Shown here: piece after piece, positions 45,025 to 53,315 of the stretch | How the letters are laid out: the number at the start of each line of letters is the position of its first letter | Numbering within the stretch: the stretch's first letter is position 1 | Source of the DNA: Flavobacterium sp. DG2-3 | GTDB taxonomy: Bacteria > Bacteroidota > Bacteroidia > Flavobacteriales > Flavobacteriaceae | Direction: 5' to 3' | DNA: 64,000 nt | NCBI RefSeq assembly: GCF_030730925.1 | Contig: NZ_JAVAMB010000006.1 | Span: 186,001-250,000, forward strand | Translations under genes and position numbers: made by a program | The notes under the pieces: model-generated | What the model saw: only the letters and a program-made list of their open reading frames with translations | Databases searched by the model: none | Told to the model about the DNA's origin: nothing

Positions 45025-45708
45025 ATGTCACAAACCGTACTGTCTCTTAAAGAAGTCACTATATATCAAGAAGGAAGAAAAATTATCTCTCACATTAACT
45101 TAGATGTTAACCATGGTGAGTTTATCTACATTATCGGGAAAACTGGTTCTGGAAAAAGTAGTTTTCTAAAAACTTTATATGCTGATTTACCGTTAGTTGA
45201 AGGCGAAGGACATATTGTTGAATTTGATTTGGCAACTTTAAAAGAAAGTGAAATTCCGTATTTAAGACGTAAAATCGGAATTGTGTTTCAAGACTTTAAA
45301 CTGCTTCCAGACCGTTCTATAAAAGACAATATGCTTTTTGTTTTAAGAGCTACAGGATGGGTTGAAAAAGAAGCCATGCAACATAAAATTGATGAAGTTT
45401 TGGACAAAGTTGGAATGAAAGACTTTGTAAACAAAATGCCGCATCAGCTTTCTGGAGGAGAACAACAGCGTGTTGCAATCGCTAGAGCGCTATTGAACGA
45501 CCCAGAATTTATCCTTGCTGACGAACCTACAGGAAATCTTGATCCACAAACAAGTTCTGAAGTTTTAGAAGTTTTAAAAGCGATTAATGCCGCAGGTAAA
45601 ACCGTTATTATGGCAACGCACGATTATGCTTTATTAATGAAATTCCCTTCTAAAACCTTAAAATGCGAAGATGAAAGAATCTTCGAAGTGGTGCAAAGAA
45701 GCGTGTAA
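45025..45708 (+). CDS. ftsE: FtsE-like cell-division ABC transporter ATPase
   Basis: A 227-residue ABC ATPase with no membrane domain. Walker A is GKTGSGKSS at 38-46, the Q-loop is in [18 protein letters not shown], the signature is [15 protein letters not shown] (~142), Walker B is FILADEPTG, and the switch His is in MATHDYALL. The [16 protein letters not shown] pattern fits FtsE, which with FtsX couples division to peptidoglycan hydrolysis. No ftsX is visible in the window. The stop codon overlaps the ATG of the next gene by one base (TAATG), so a glycosyltransferase is translationally coupled to it. Confidence 0.88.
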   Translation: MSQTVLSLKEVTIYQEGRKIISHINLDVNHGEFIYIIGKTGSGKSSFLKTLYADLPLVEGEGHIVEFDLATLKESEIPYLRRKIGIVFQDFKLLPDRSIKDNMLFVLRATGWVEKEAMQHKIDEVLDKVGMKDFVNKMPHQLSGGEQQRVAIARALLNDPEFILADEPTGNLDPQTSSEVLEVLKAINAAGKTVIMATHDYALLMKFPSKTLKCEDERIFEVVQRSV

Positions 45709-46592
45709 TGCTTTCCATTTTAATTCCGGTTTATAATTATAATGTTTTTCCGCTGGTTTTAGAACTTAAGCGACAAGCCGATAATTTAGGAATTGAATAT
45801 GAGATTTTGGCACAAGATGATTTCAGCCAAAATTTCGCAAATGAAAACACGCAGATAAATACACTCGAAAATTGTTCTTTTTCGATCAATACTGGAAACT
45901 TAGGCAGAGGAAGAAATATTAATTTATTATGTTCCAAATCAAAGTATAATTTTATCTTGATTATGGAGGCAGATGCTTTGCCAGAGAATGAATTTTATCT
46001 TAAAAATTATATTGAATTACTTTCAAATTCAACATCAGTAATTTTTGGCGGTGTAAAATACCCCGATATTGTTCCTTCTAAAGAAAAAATACTTCGATGG
46101 AAATATGGCTTAAAAAGAGAAAGTAAATCTTTAAATCAACGACTTCAAAATAATTATGATTTTGTATTTACGTGGAATTTAATTTTAAAAAAAGAAATTA
46201 TCTTACAATTTCCATTTCCAGAATTCATAAAAGATTATGGATATGAAGACCTGATTTTTATAAATAATCTGCGCTTAAATTCGATTCCTGTTTCACATAC
46301 CGAAAATCTGCTGATTCATTACAACAATGAAAACAGTATCGATTTTATTGAAAAAGCTGAAAAAGCTGTTCAAAACTTACACAACTTAGTCCAATTTCAT
46401 AAAATTGATCCTGAAAGCACTAGATTAACAAAGTTTCATTCACTTTTAAATAGGCTATATTTAACTGGAATTGCAAAAGCTATTTATAGCATAACAAAAA
46501 AGAGAATATTAGCCAACTTAACTTCAGAAAAACCAAATTTATATCTTTTAGATTTTTATAAATTAGGTTTTTATTGCGATTTAAAAAAATAA
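45708..46592 (+). CDS. Glycosyltransferase family 2 protein
   Basis: A 294-residue protein with a GT-A fold. It opens [17 protein letters not shown], and the nucleotide/metal region is FILIMEADALP (an E-A-D form of the DxD motif) near residue 88. The order GNLGRGRNINLL then EADALPENEF is typical of GT2 enzymes that use nucleotide sugars. No membrane segment is seen. The ATG overlaps the ftsE stop (TAATG), and the next GT2 gene follows after 6 bp, so the three genes form one transcript. Sugar donor and acceptor are unknown. Confidence 0.88.
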   Translation: MLSILIPVYNYNVFPLVLELKRQADNLGIEYEILAQDDFSQNFANENTQINTLENCSFSINTGNLGRGRNINLLCSKSKYNFILIMEADALPENEFYLKNYIELLSNSTSVIFGGVKYPDIVPSKEKILRWKYGLKRESKSLNQRLQNNYDFVFTWNLILKKEIILQFPFPEFIKDYGYEDLIFINNLRLNSIPVSHTENLLIHYNNENSIDFIEKAEKAVQNLHNLVQFHKIDPESTRLTKFHSLLNRLYLTGIAKAIYSITKKRILANLTSEKPNLYLLDFYKLGFYCDLKK

Positions 46593-46598
46593 TCAGCT

Positions 46599-47534
46599 AT
46601 GGTCTTTTTTTCGGTAGTTATTCCGTTATACAATAAAGTTGATCATATCGAAAACACTGTCAAAAGTATTCTCGGTCAAACTTTTATTGATTACGAAATC
46701 ATTATAATAAATGATGGATCTACCGATGCAAGTGAAACTATTGTTAGAAGTTTTAATGAAAAAAGAATTAAAATCTTTAATCAAAAAAATCAAGGCGTTT
46801 CTGTTGCAAGAAATTTTGGAATTGAGAAATCTTCTGGAAAATTTATTGCCTTTCTTGATGCTGATGATTATTGGTTTCCAAATCATTTAGAAGAATTGAA
46901 CAAATTAATTCTTGATTTTCCAAATTGTGGCATTTATTGTTCTCGATACAAAACTAAAATCAGCACAAACCATTTTAAAACCCCAGTATTTCAAGGAATA
47001 ACAAATTCTTTTAGCGGAATTATCAATGATTATTTTTATTCTAATCGACCATCCCGCATTACTTGGACTTCATGTTTAGCTATTTCAAAAGAAATTTTAG
47101 AAAACACAGGAGGTTTTACGCCTGGCGTAACAAATGGTCAAGATTTAGAGTTATGGACAAAAATCGGGGTTAATTTTCCTGTAGCAATTACGAATAAAAC
47201 TACTGCAGTTTATAACTATGATATTGGAAAAAGTTTGAGTAAACGCGAAATAAATTCGATGAGTTTAATGGATTTTGAACAATTCAAAATCTTTGAAAAG
47301 CATAATCCTTCTCTTAAAAAATTTCTCGATTTATATCGAATTGAATATGGATTACACTACTATATTTTTGGGAATAAAACCAAATTCAATTTTTATTTAA
47401 AAGATGTTGATAAGGAAAATATTCCTTTTAAAGTTCAATTTTTATTAAAAGTTCCGCCTTTTATTTTGCAGGTTTTTCTAAAATTAAAAAGAAAATTAAA
47501 ACAAAGCGGAATTGATTTTTCTATTTACAAGTAG
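46599..47534 (+). CDS. Glycosyltransferase family 2 protein
   Basis: A 311-residue GT-A glycosyltransferase. N-terminal FSVVIPLYNKVDHIENTVKS is followed by EIIIINDGSTDASE, NQGVSVARNFGIE, then FIAFLDADDYWFP with the DxD motif (Asp-Ala-Asp). The middle has the acceptor-side W and ED-like motif (NGQDLELWTKIG). It is encoded 6 bp after the preceding GT2 gene. Its last 14 bases overlap the 3' end of the convergent ketoisomerase gene at 47521. Part of a surface-glycan cluster, with unknown linkage. Confidence 0.9.
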   Translation: MVFFSVVIPLYNKVDHIENTVKSILGQTFIDYEIIIINDGSTDASETIVRSFNEKRIKIFNQKNQGVSVARNFGIEKSSGKFIAFLDADDYWFPNHLEELNKLILDFPNCGIYCSRYKTKISTNHFKTPVFQGITNSFSGIINDYFYSNRPSRITWTSCLAISKEILENTGGFTPGVTNGQDLELWTKIGVNFPVAITNKTTAVYNYDIGKSLSKREINSMSLMDFEQFKIFEKHNPSLKKFLDLYRIEYGLHYYIFGNKTKFNFYLKDVDKENIPFKVQFLLKVPPFILQVFLKLKRKLKQSGIDFSIYK

Positions 47535-47931
47535 CATACTTAATAAAATCATCAAAATTTCTAATATAATCTTCTTCTATATAAACTTCTGAAGCTATTA
47601 CCAGACAAAGAGAACCTGAAGAGAAATTTTGCAATTCTCTCCAAATTCCAGGATTAATCAATAATCCTTCGTAAGGTCGATTTAAGGTAATTATTTGCTC
47701 TTTTTCCCCATCTTTCAAAACCACATCAAAACTACCGCTTAAGGCAACCAAAAATTGTCGAAGCTTTTTATGAGCATGTCCTCCTCGTTCGGCTCCAGCC
47801 GGAACATCATACAAATAATACACTCTTTTTATATCAAAAGGAACAGTGCCATTTTCGATAACTGAAAGATTGCCTCTTCGCTCTTCTATTTTCGGAATAG
47901 GTATTATTTGTGCTTTATCGTTCATTATCAT
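47521..47931 (-). CDS. FdtA/QdtA-type sugar 3,4-ketoisomerase (WxcM-like cupin)
   Basis: A 136-residue single-domain cupin. It shows KIEERRGNLSVIENG, RVYYLYDVPAGAERGGHAHKKL with the cupin histidines, FDVVLKDG, and INPGIWRELQNFS. This is the family of dTDP-4-keto-6-deoxyglucose 3,4-ketoisomerases (FdtA, QdtA), which prepare the sugar for a 3-amino group. The DegT aminotransferase at 51136 would add that group. FdtA and QdtA cannot be told apart by eye. It starts right after the GT2 gene at 47933 (stop followed by AATG) and overlaps the convergent GT2 gene by 14 bp at its 3' end. Confidence 0.87.
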   Translation of the reverse strand: MIMNDKAQIIPIPKIEERRGNLSVIENGTVPFDIKRVYYLYDVPAGAERGGHAHKKLRQFLVALSGSFDVVLKDGEKEQIITLNRPYEGLLINPGIWRELQNFSSGSLCLVIASEVYIEEDYIRNFDDFIKYATCK

Positions 47932-47932
47932 T

Positions 47933-48754
47933 TTACTTGCTTTGTTGAAACGTTTTATGCCCTTTTATTGCATTTCTGAAAATAGCATTCAGATTATTCA
48001 TTTTTATTTTCTTGTGTTTTAAATCAAAAAACATCTTTACAAAAATCCAAAAAAGATATTTTTCTTTAAAGATTCTAGTAAACAATGCGCCGCTAATAAA
48101 ATACCTGTCTAATATATCTCTTTTCTCTGAAGAAGTTGAGTTTTTATGTTCAACAATTATCTGCGGTTCAAAAACGAGCTGTTTATTATCTTTCTTTAAA
48201 TCTGATAAAAAAACAGCTTCTTCTCCCATCTCAAAAATTCCTCCCAGTCCGAAATTTTCATCAAATCTATATTTTCTAAAATCAACTTGAAATTTATTTA
48301 ATGTTAATTCGATAGAACTTGTATTCAAGATATCAAAAGCATTTAAACGGCTTTTAGAATTGGTTGAATATTTATTCAAAAGCTTTTTATCTGCTTTTAG
48401 AGCGCTAAATTTTATAACCGCCGCATTCGGATATTTATGATATGCATTGATTATTTTTGCAATAAATCCTTTCTCAAACACTACATCATCATCCGAAATT
48501 AAAAGAATTTTTCCAGTCGCATTCTGTAAAGCTAAATTTCGACTTTTAGAAAGCCCTTTTTCAAATGAGTTTATAACTCTTATATTTGGATAATTCGAAG
48601 TAAGATTTATTTCATTTTGAACCTGATTGATTATTAATATTGAAATTTTCGAATAGTCTAAAGATGAAAACATGGGAACTAAAAACTCCAACGAATCTCT
48701 GTTCATTGTCGAAATTAATATCTCCAAATCTTTTTCTTCAAACAAAATATTCAT
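47933..48754 (-). CDS. Glycosyltransferase family 2 protein
   Basis: A 273-residue GT2-type protein. It opens with EILISTMNRDSLEFLVPM, then SFEKGLSKSRNLALQNATG and ILLISDDDVVFEKGF, with DDD as the metal-binding motif. FGLGGIFEMGEEAVFLSDL carries the acidic acceptor-side motif. No membrane segments are present. It is followed without a gap by the ketoisomerase gene, so the two are co-transcribed. It is divergent from the GT2 gene at 48840. Confidence 0.86.
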   Translation of the reverse strand: MNILFEEKDLEILISTMNRDSLEFLVPMFSSLDYSKISILIINQVQNEINLTSNYPNIRVINSFEKGLSKSRNLALQNATGKILLISDDDVVFEKGFIAKIINAYHKYPNAAVIKFSALKADKKLLNKYSTNSKSRLNAFDILNTSSIELTLNKFQVDFRKYRFDENFGLGGIFEMGEEAVFLSDLKKDNKQLVFEPQIIVEHKNSTSSEKRDILDRYFISGALFTRIFKEKYLFWIFVKMFFDLKHKKIKMNNLNAIFRNAIKGHKTFQQSK

Positions 48755-48839
48755 TTTTCAATTCTATTAAACAATCATAAACACTTTAATATTCTTATTT
48801 TTGAATTTTACAAATTCATTTTAACAACTCAATTTCAAT

Positions 48840-49727
48840 ATGCACAATCTTCCTTTAGTAACTGTCATTTGTTTGTGCTACAATCATGATAAGTTTGTAA
48901 TTGAGGCTTTAAATTCTATTGTAAATCAAACTTACAAAAATATTGAAATTATAGTTGCTGATGACTTTAGTAATGATTCTTCTGTAAAAGAAATTAAAGA
49001 ATGGCAAAAGAAGCATTCTCACGCTAAACTTGTAATTAATGAAAGCAATTTAGGCAATACCAAAACCTTTAACAAAGCTCTAAAATTATCAAATGGAGAT
49101 TATATTATTGATTTAGCTGCAGATGATATTTTATTACCAAACTGTGTCGAAGAACAGATTTCCACTTTTTTCAAATCTAAAACTGAGCGTTTGGCTATAG
49201 TTTATGGAAATGCCGAAATTATTTCTGAAGACAAATCACATCTCAACTATTATTACAAAGTTGGTGCTGATAAAAAAGCAATACTAAAACCTGCTTCTGG
49301 AGATATTTACAAAGCGATTTTAAGCCAAAGCAGTATGATATGTTCTATCAGTTCAATGATAAAAAAAGAAGTATTATTAGAGCTAAACGGCTACGATGAA
49401 AATTTATCTTATGAAGATTTAGACATATGGATTAGAACTTCAAGAAATTACAACTTCGAATTCATAGATTCTATTTTAGTTCAGAAAAGAGAACTTCCCA
49501 ACTCTTTAGGAAATATGTTTTATAAAAGATTTAATTCAAGAACAAAAAAGATAAATCGATCGACTTATTTAATTATAAAAAAGGCAATTGCATTAAACCA
49601 AACTAAAGAAGAAAATAAAGCACTTTTAAAAAGACTGCATTTTGAAATGGAAAAAGCGTATAGAACTTTAGATATCTTGCTTTTTATAAAATATATTCCT
49701 TTGGAATTAAAATTACGTTTTAGCTAA
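48840..49727 (+). CDS. Glycosyltransferase family 2 protein
   Basis: A 295-residue GT-A glycosyltransferase. It shows LVTVICLCYNHDKFVIEALN, EIIVADDFSNDSS, SNLGNTKTFNKALKLSNGDY, then DLAADDILLPN with the D-motif region, and YDENLSYEDLDIWIRTS on the acceptor side. It is the only + gene in the middle of this cluster, flanked by minus-strand genes. Its 3' end overlaps the last codons of the truncated SGNH-like remnant on the other strand (49713-49727), which suggests a rearranged junction. Confidence 0.88.
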   Translation: MHNLPLVTVICLCYNHDKFVIEALNSIVNQTYKNIEIIVADDFSNDSSVKEIKEWQKKHSHAKLVINESNLGNTKTFNKALKLSNGDYIIDLAADDILLPNCVEEQISTFFKSKTERLAIVYGNAEIISEDKSHLNYYYKVGADKKAILKPASGDIYKAILSQSSMICSISSMIKKEVLLELNGYDENLSYEDLDIWIRTSRNYNFEFIDSILVQKRELPNSLGNMFYKRFNSRTKKINRSTYLIIKKAIALNQTKEENKALLKRLHFEMEKAYRTLDILLFIKYIPLELKLRFS

Positions 49728-49856
49728 TTTCTGTTTTAAAAAATCGCTTACAATCATTGAACATTTCTCTGCGCCCAAATTATGTAAATGATCTGCATCG
49801 TAAAAATCATCATTATAAAAACGAGAATCTAAAAAGAAAAAAGCATAACTAACTGG
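49713..49856 (-). pseudogene. C-terminal remnant of an SGNH-hydrolase-like protein
   Basis: A 47-codon frame on the minus strand reads PVSYAFFFLDSRFYNDDFYD, then ADHLHNLGAEKCSMIVSDFL, ending KLAKT and a TAA at 49713-49715. The DxDHLxxxGA pattern is the C-terminal catalytic block (Asp-His) of SGNH/DUF1574-like proteins that often sit in polysaccharide clusters. An in-frame TGA at 49857-49859 precedes it. No N-terminal part exists here, because the flippase gene ends at 49861. It looks like the tail of a gene whose front was deleted. Confidence 0.6.
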
Positions 49857-49860
49857 TCAA

Positions 49861-51135
49861 TTAAAACAAACTCTTCTTAAAATAAACACACAACACAAAC
49901 AAATAAATAAAATTTTCTAGCGCATATCCAATTACAACACCTTCAATTCCATAAATTTTAATAAAATACAAACTGAAAAAATACAGAACTGCAAACGAAA
50001 ATAATTCGGTTAAAATAAATGCAGAAGTCTTTTTTTTCGCAAAAAACTGATATCCTAAAATAAGAGCACAAACTTTAAAAATATCTCCCAAAAGCTGCCA
50101 AAAAAACAAATCGGTTACAGGTAAAAAATCTTTCGTAAAAAGCAGTCTGACAATAAAAAATCTCATAAAATAAATGAGAGTGAGTGCTATACCAAAGATC
50201 GGCAAAATGAACTTATAATACTGCAATAAGATGTTTTTTGTTTCTAAATCACTTTGGGTTTTAGATAGTTTTGGTAGAAAATAAACGCTTACAATAGTAC
50301 TTACAAACATTAGATAATAGGACGAAATTCTCGTCATTGATTCCCAATTTCCCGCCTGTTCCATTCCTAAATTCTGAATAATATGATTTCGAATTGCAAG
50401 AAATACAAAAGGTCCAAAAACAGACGAAACAAGCGCCATTAAAGAGTATGAAGAAAGATTCTTCAAAATTTTAATATCGAAAGAATCTAATTTTATAATT
50501 TGAAGAAACTGAATCTCTCGCTGAACTAAATAAAAAGTAGCAAAAAATAGCAAAGCTGGCGCAATTACAATTGCAAATAAAGCTCCAGAGGTTTTGAATT
50601 GTAGAATTAGAAAAATGGAAGTTAGTAAACCAATAATATTTCCGATAATGTTGATCCAAATTACTTTTTGAAATTTGCCTAAACCATTAATTACAGCAAT
50701 TAAAAAAATAGAAAGTCCGTAAGTTGGCAAAACCAATGCTAGAACTTTAAAAACAATTAAATATTCGATGTTATTTCCAAAGATTTTCTGGTTCCAGTAA
50801 GAAGCTGTAAAGAATAAAATTCCGCTTAGCAGAAATGCAACAAACAATAAACTGATAAAAACAGTAGAAACTATTTTTTGAATTTCAATTTTATTTTTTT
50901 CATTTTCAGCTGTATATTTTACAATTCCGTTTTGAAAACCTAAAGAAGAAATATTCTCTAATGAAGTCAAGAAATTCCGAAGATTTCCAACCAAAGCCAT
51001 TCCGCTGGGACCAACAAAAACCGCTAATATTTTTGAAGTTATTAATCCGATTCCAATTTTTAAAGCAACACTTAAACTGTTTAAAGATGTGATCTTAAAC
51101 AAGCTTGTTTGAATTATTTTTCTATAGAAATTCAA
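49861..51135 (-). CDS. O-antigen/oligosaccharide flippase (Wzx-type)
   Basis: A 424-residue polytopic membrane protein with about 12 hydrophobic helices, of the MATE-like polysaccharide exporter superfamily. The N-terminal region KIGIGLITSKILAVFVGPSG, then GNLRNFLTSLENISSLGFQN is typical of WzxE/O-antigen translocases, which flip lipid-linked oligosaccharides. The start codon is TTG (MNFYRK...; complement 51133-51135) directly after the TAA of the aminotransferase gene, with no base between, so it is probably translated by re-initiation. No nearer ATG keeps the first helix. A gene remnant follows its stop. Confidence 0.86.
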   Translation of the reverse strand: MNFYRKIIQTSLFKITSLNSLSVALKIGIGLITSKILAVFVGPSGMALVGNLRNFLTSLENISSLGFQNGIVKYTAENEKNKIEIQKIVSTVFISLLFVAFLLSGILFFTASYWNQKIFGNNIEYLIVFKVLALVLPTYGLSIFLIAVINGLGKFQKVIWINIIGNIIGLLTSIFLILQFKTSGALFAIVIAPALLFFATFYLVQREIQFLQIIKLDSFDIKILKNLSSYSLMALVSSVFGPFVFLAIRNHIIQNLGMEQAGNWESMTRISSYYLMFVSTIVSVYFLPKLSKTQSDLETKNILLQYYKFILPIFGIALTLIYFMRFFIVRLLFTKDFLPVTDLFFWQLLGDIFKVCALILGYQFFAKKKTSAFILTELFSFAVLYFFSLYFIKIYGIEGVVIGYALENFIYLFVLCVYFKKSLF

Positions 51136-52287
51136 TTAGTATTGGTTTAAAACTTCAATAATAAAATCTACTTCCAAGTCATTCAAAACGGGACTTATCG
51201 GTAAGCTTAAAACTTCTCTATGAATTTTTTCTGTGATAGGAAATGACAAATTATTCCATTCTTTAAAAGCTTTTTGCTGGTGTGGCGGAATTGGATAATG
51301 TATAACGGTTTGAATATTATTCTGAGTTAAATATTCTTGCAAGTTTTCTCTATTTTCTGTTCGAATGACAAACAGATGAAAAACATGATTATTGGAAAAA
51401 TCCCAAAACGGCAGCGTTATTTTATCATTTTTAATTTCTGCTAAATATCGTTTTGCAATGGTTCTTCTTTTCTCATTATCAGTATCCAAATTAGGCAATT
51501 TCAGATTTAAAAATCCAGCCTGCAATTCGTCTAACCTCGAATTTACACCAATAAATTCGTTGTGGTATTTTTTTTCTGAGCCATAATTTCGAAGCGAAAA
51601 AAGCACTTTTGCCAATTCAGAATCGTTTGTTGTAATCGCCCCGCCATCGCCCAAACAGCCTAAATTTTTGCCTGGGTAAAAGCTGTAAGCAGAAGCTGAT
51701 TTTAGATTGTTGATTTTAGATTTTAGATTTCGAGCTAAATCTCCAGAATTTGAAATTTGGGATTTAAAAATATTGGAATTTGCATTAACACCGTGACTTT
51801 GTGCACAATCTTCAACAACAATTAAATTGTTTTTTTCTGCTATTGCATTGATTCTTTCCATTTCAGCCAATTGTCCGTATAAATGAACAGCTAAAATGGC
51901 CTTGGTTTTTGGAGTGATTTTTTCCTGAATTAAATCTGGATTTATGTTGTAAGTTTCTAATCTTGGTTCAACTAAAACTGGAATTAAATCGGCTTGTAAA
52001 ATAGCCAAAATACTTGCGATATAAGTATTTGCAGTAACAATTACCTCATCTCCTTTTTGGAGTTTTCCGAGTTCGATGTATCCTTTAAAAATGAGAACCA
52101 AAGCATCAAAACCATTTCCTACTCCGATGCAATATTTAGAATGGCAATATTCGGCAAAAGCTCTTTCAAAAGTTTCTACTTCCTTTCCTAAAATATACCA
52201 GCCGTTTTCCAGAACCGATTTCAGTTTTTCCTGAAAAGCAGTTTCATACGGTTCGTTTATTTTTTTTAAATCCAGAAAAGAAATCAT
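51136..52287 (-). CDS. DegT/DnrJ/EryC1/StrS sugar aminotransferase with repeat-derived insert
   Basis: A 383-residue PLP-dependent nucleotide-sugar aminotransferase (FdtB-like). Landmarks are GVGNGFDALVLIFKGY, VIVTANTYIASILAI, AVHLYGQLAEM, VVEDCAQSHG, the PLP Lys207 in SFYPGKNLGCLGDGGA, and NSRLDELQAGFL. With the FdtA-type isomerase it would make a 3-amino-3,6-dideoxyhexose. Between CAQSHG and YSFYPGK there are about 31 residues (169-197 being Asn/Lys/Ser-rich: NSNIFKSQISN, RNLKSKINNLKS) where relatives have about 13. Its DNA (51697-51783) is made of the same words as the intergenic repeats. The start overlaps the upstream gene by 4 bp. Confidence 0.88.
   Translation of the reverse strand: MISFLDLKKINEPYETAFQEKLKSVLENGWYILGKEVETFERAFAEYCHSKYCIGVGNGFDALVLIFKGYIELGKLQKGDEVIVTANTYIASILAILQADLIPVLVEPRLETYNINPDLIQEKITPKTKAILAVHLYGQLAEMERINAIAEKNNLIVVEDCAQSHGVNANSNIFKSQISNSGDLARNLKSKINNLKSASAYSFYPGKNLGCLGDGGAITTNDSELAKVLFSLRNYGSEKKYHNEFIGVNSRLDELQAGFLNLKLPNLDTDNEKRRTIAKRYLAEIKNDKITLPFWDFSNNHVFHLFVIRTENRENLQEYLTQNNIQTVIHYPIPPHQQKAFKEWNNLSFPITEKIHREVLSLPISPVLNDLEVDFIIEVLNQY
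51697..51783. repeat. Intergenic-type repeat words inside the aminotransferase gene
   Basis: 51698-51732 reiterates TTTTAGATT / GATTTTAGATTTTAGATTT, like the word AAATCTAAAATCTA at 40661-40695. 51743-51782 contains GAATTTGAAATTTGGGATTT and TTGGAATTTG, like the tandem words at 33891-34007. The segment is in frame with the gene. Confidence 0.6.
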
Positions 52288-53231
52288 AATGTAAGTTTGT
52301 AAAAGTCCTGACTATAAACACTGCAGCCTAATTCTTCTTTTTGCTTTATAAGACCTTTATTATAACCAAATTCATTTTCCTCACCCACAATACCCATATC
52401 AAAGAAATGCTTTCCTTTTCTTTTATATTTATGGATCAAATTGACGAACAAAAAATCAAGCGCTCTGAATTCTTCTCCTGTTTTTGAAGTTGCGCCGTAT
52501 TGAGATTTTACAACATTTTTAGTTTCAAAAATGGTTATTCCTGCAATAATTTCGTCATTTCTATAAGCAGAGTATTGTTTAATATTTTGAGGGAATTTAG
52601 ATTTTAAAAGTGTTATTTCTTCTTTTGAATGGACTGGCTTTATATCGAATTTTTCTAATAATCTTGGCTCTAGAACTTTCTCCCAAAACGGATCGAGATT
52701 CTCTTCTTCAAAAATATCTAAATCTAGATTTTCAATTCTTCTAAAGTGTTTCATTTTGCTTTTTGAAATCTTTAAAGGAATTGTTAGATTAACAGCGAGA
52801 TTCATTTCTTTTCGTTCTAAAACCGCTCCTCTTTTCATTAAAAAAAAGTCGATTGCTGCATTTCCTTCTGAAAAATAAAAATCTGGAATTGGCTTATAAT
52901 AAAGAGTTTCGAATTTATTTTCTTTCAAAAAGAAGAAAATTTCATCTAAAATTGATTCTACTTTTTCTGCTTTCAATTTCGACAAAAACACTAATCCTCC
53001 ATAGGTTAAACCTTGGTGAGAATATATCGAATTTCCTTTTTTATTGGCGGGAAGAATAGCGCGCAGTTTTTCGTCTTCGAAAACTAAAAGCGAAAAATCT
53101 TCAAAGCGGTCTTTATGATATTCCATAAAATCGCGATGAAATAAAAAAGTAGCGTTTTTGGCTTGAGCGACAAAATCGTTCCAAATAGTATAATCGTTTT
53201 TATTGTATTTTCTTATGACGAATGTTTTCAA
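52284..53231 (-). CDS. GNAT/FemAB-like acyltransferase
   Basis: A 315-residue soluble protein with two GNAT-like halves, as in FemAB-type transferases. WNDFVAQAKNATFLFHRDFM and SHQGLTYGGLVF form the first half, and IIAGITIFETKNVVKSQYGA with FLFVNLIHKYKRKG the second. Enzymes of this type in glycan clusters transfer acyl groups to amino sugars or join amino acids. Here it overlaps the aminotransferase gene by 4 bp and could N-acylate the 3-amino sugar, but it is not of the hexapeptide-repeat type usual for FdtC. It is the first gene of the minus-strand operon with the aminotransferase and flippase. Confidence 0.72.
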   Translation of the reverse strand: MKTFVIRKYNKNDYTIWNDFVAQAKNATFLFHRDFMEYHKDRFEDFSLLVFEDEKLRAILPANKKGNSIYSHQGLTYGGLVFLSKLKAEKVESILDEIFFFLKENKFETLYYKPIPDFYFSEGNAAIDFFLMKRGAVLERKEMNLAVNLTIPLKISKSKMKHFRRIENLDLDIFEEENLDPFWEKVLEPRLLEKFDIKPVHSKEEITLLKSKFPQNIKQYSAYRNDEIIAGITIFETKNVVKSQYGATSKTGEEFRALDFLFVNLIHKYKRKGKHFFDMGIVGEENEFGYNKGLIKQKEELGCSVYSQDFYKLTL

Positions 53232-53246
53232 AGCTTTATTTTTTTT

Positions 53247-53303
53247 CCACGAATTTCACCAATTTTCACGAACTAAATTAGTGCAAATTCGTGAAATTCG
53301 TGG
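53247..53303. repeat. 13-bp inverted repeat with the word CCACGAATTTCAC
   Basis: CCACGAATTTCAC at 53247-53259 and its exact reverse complement at 53291-53303 are 31 bp apart. Between them TTTTCACGAA repeats the arm partly. It fills the gap between the UPF0126 and GNAT genes. Confidence 0.8.
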
Positions 53304-53315
53304 CTGAATATTTTT

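Noticed and set aside
44906..45103. 65-codon frame overlapping the start of ftsE
   Set aside because: It begins inside the right arm of the inverted repeat and runs out of frame into ftsE.
45025..53231. Recent mobile-island origin of the glycan cluster
   Set aside because: No integrase, transposase, tRNA target or direct flanking repeats were seen. Base composition is not visibly different by eye.
53236..53310. Terminator call for the GNAT operon upstream gap
   Set aside because: The 13-bp repeat has a 31-bp loop, is AT-rich, lacks a T run and resembles the gap-filling repeats.
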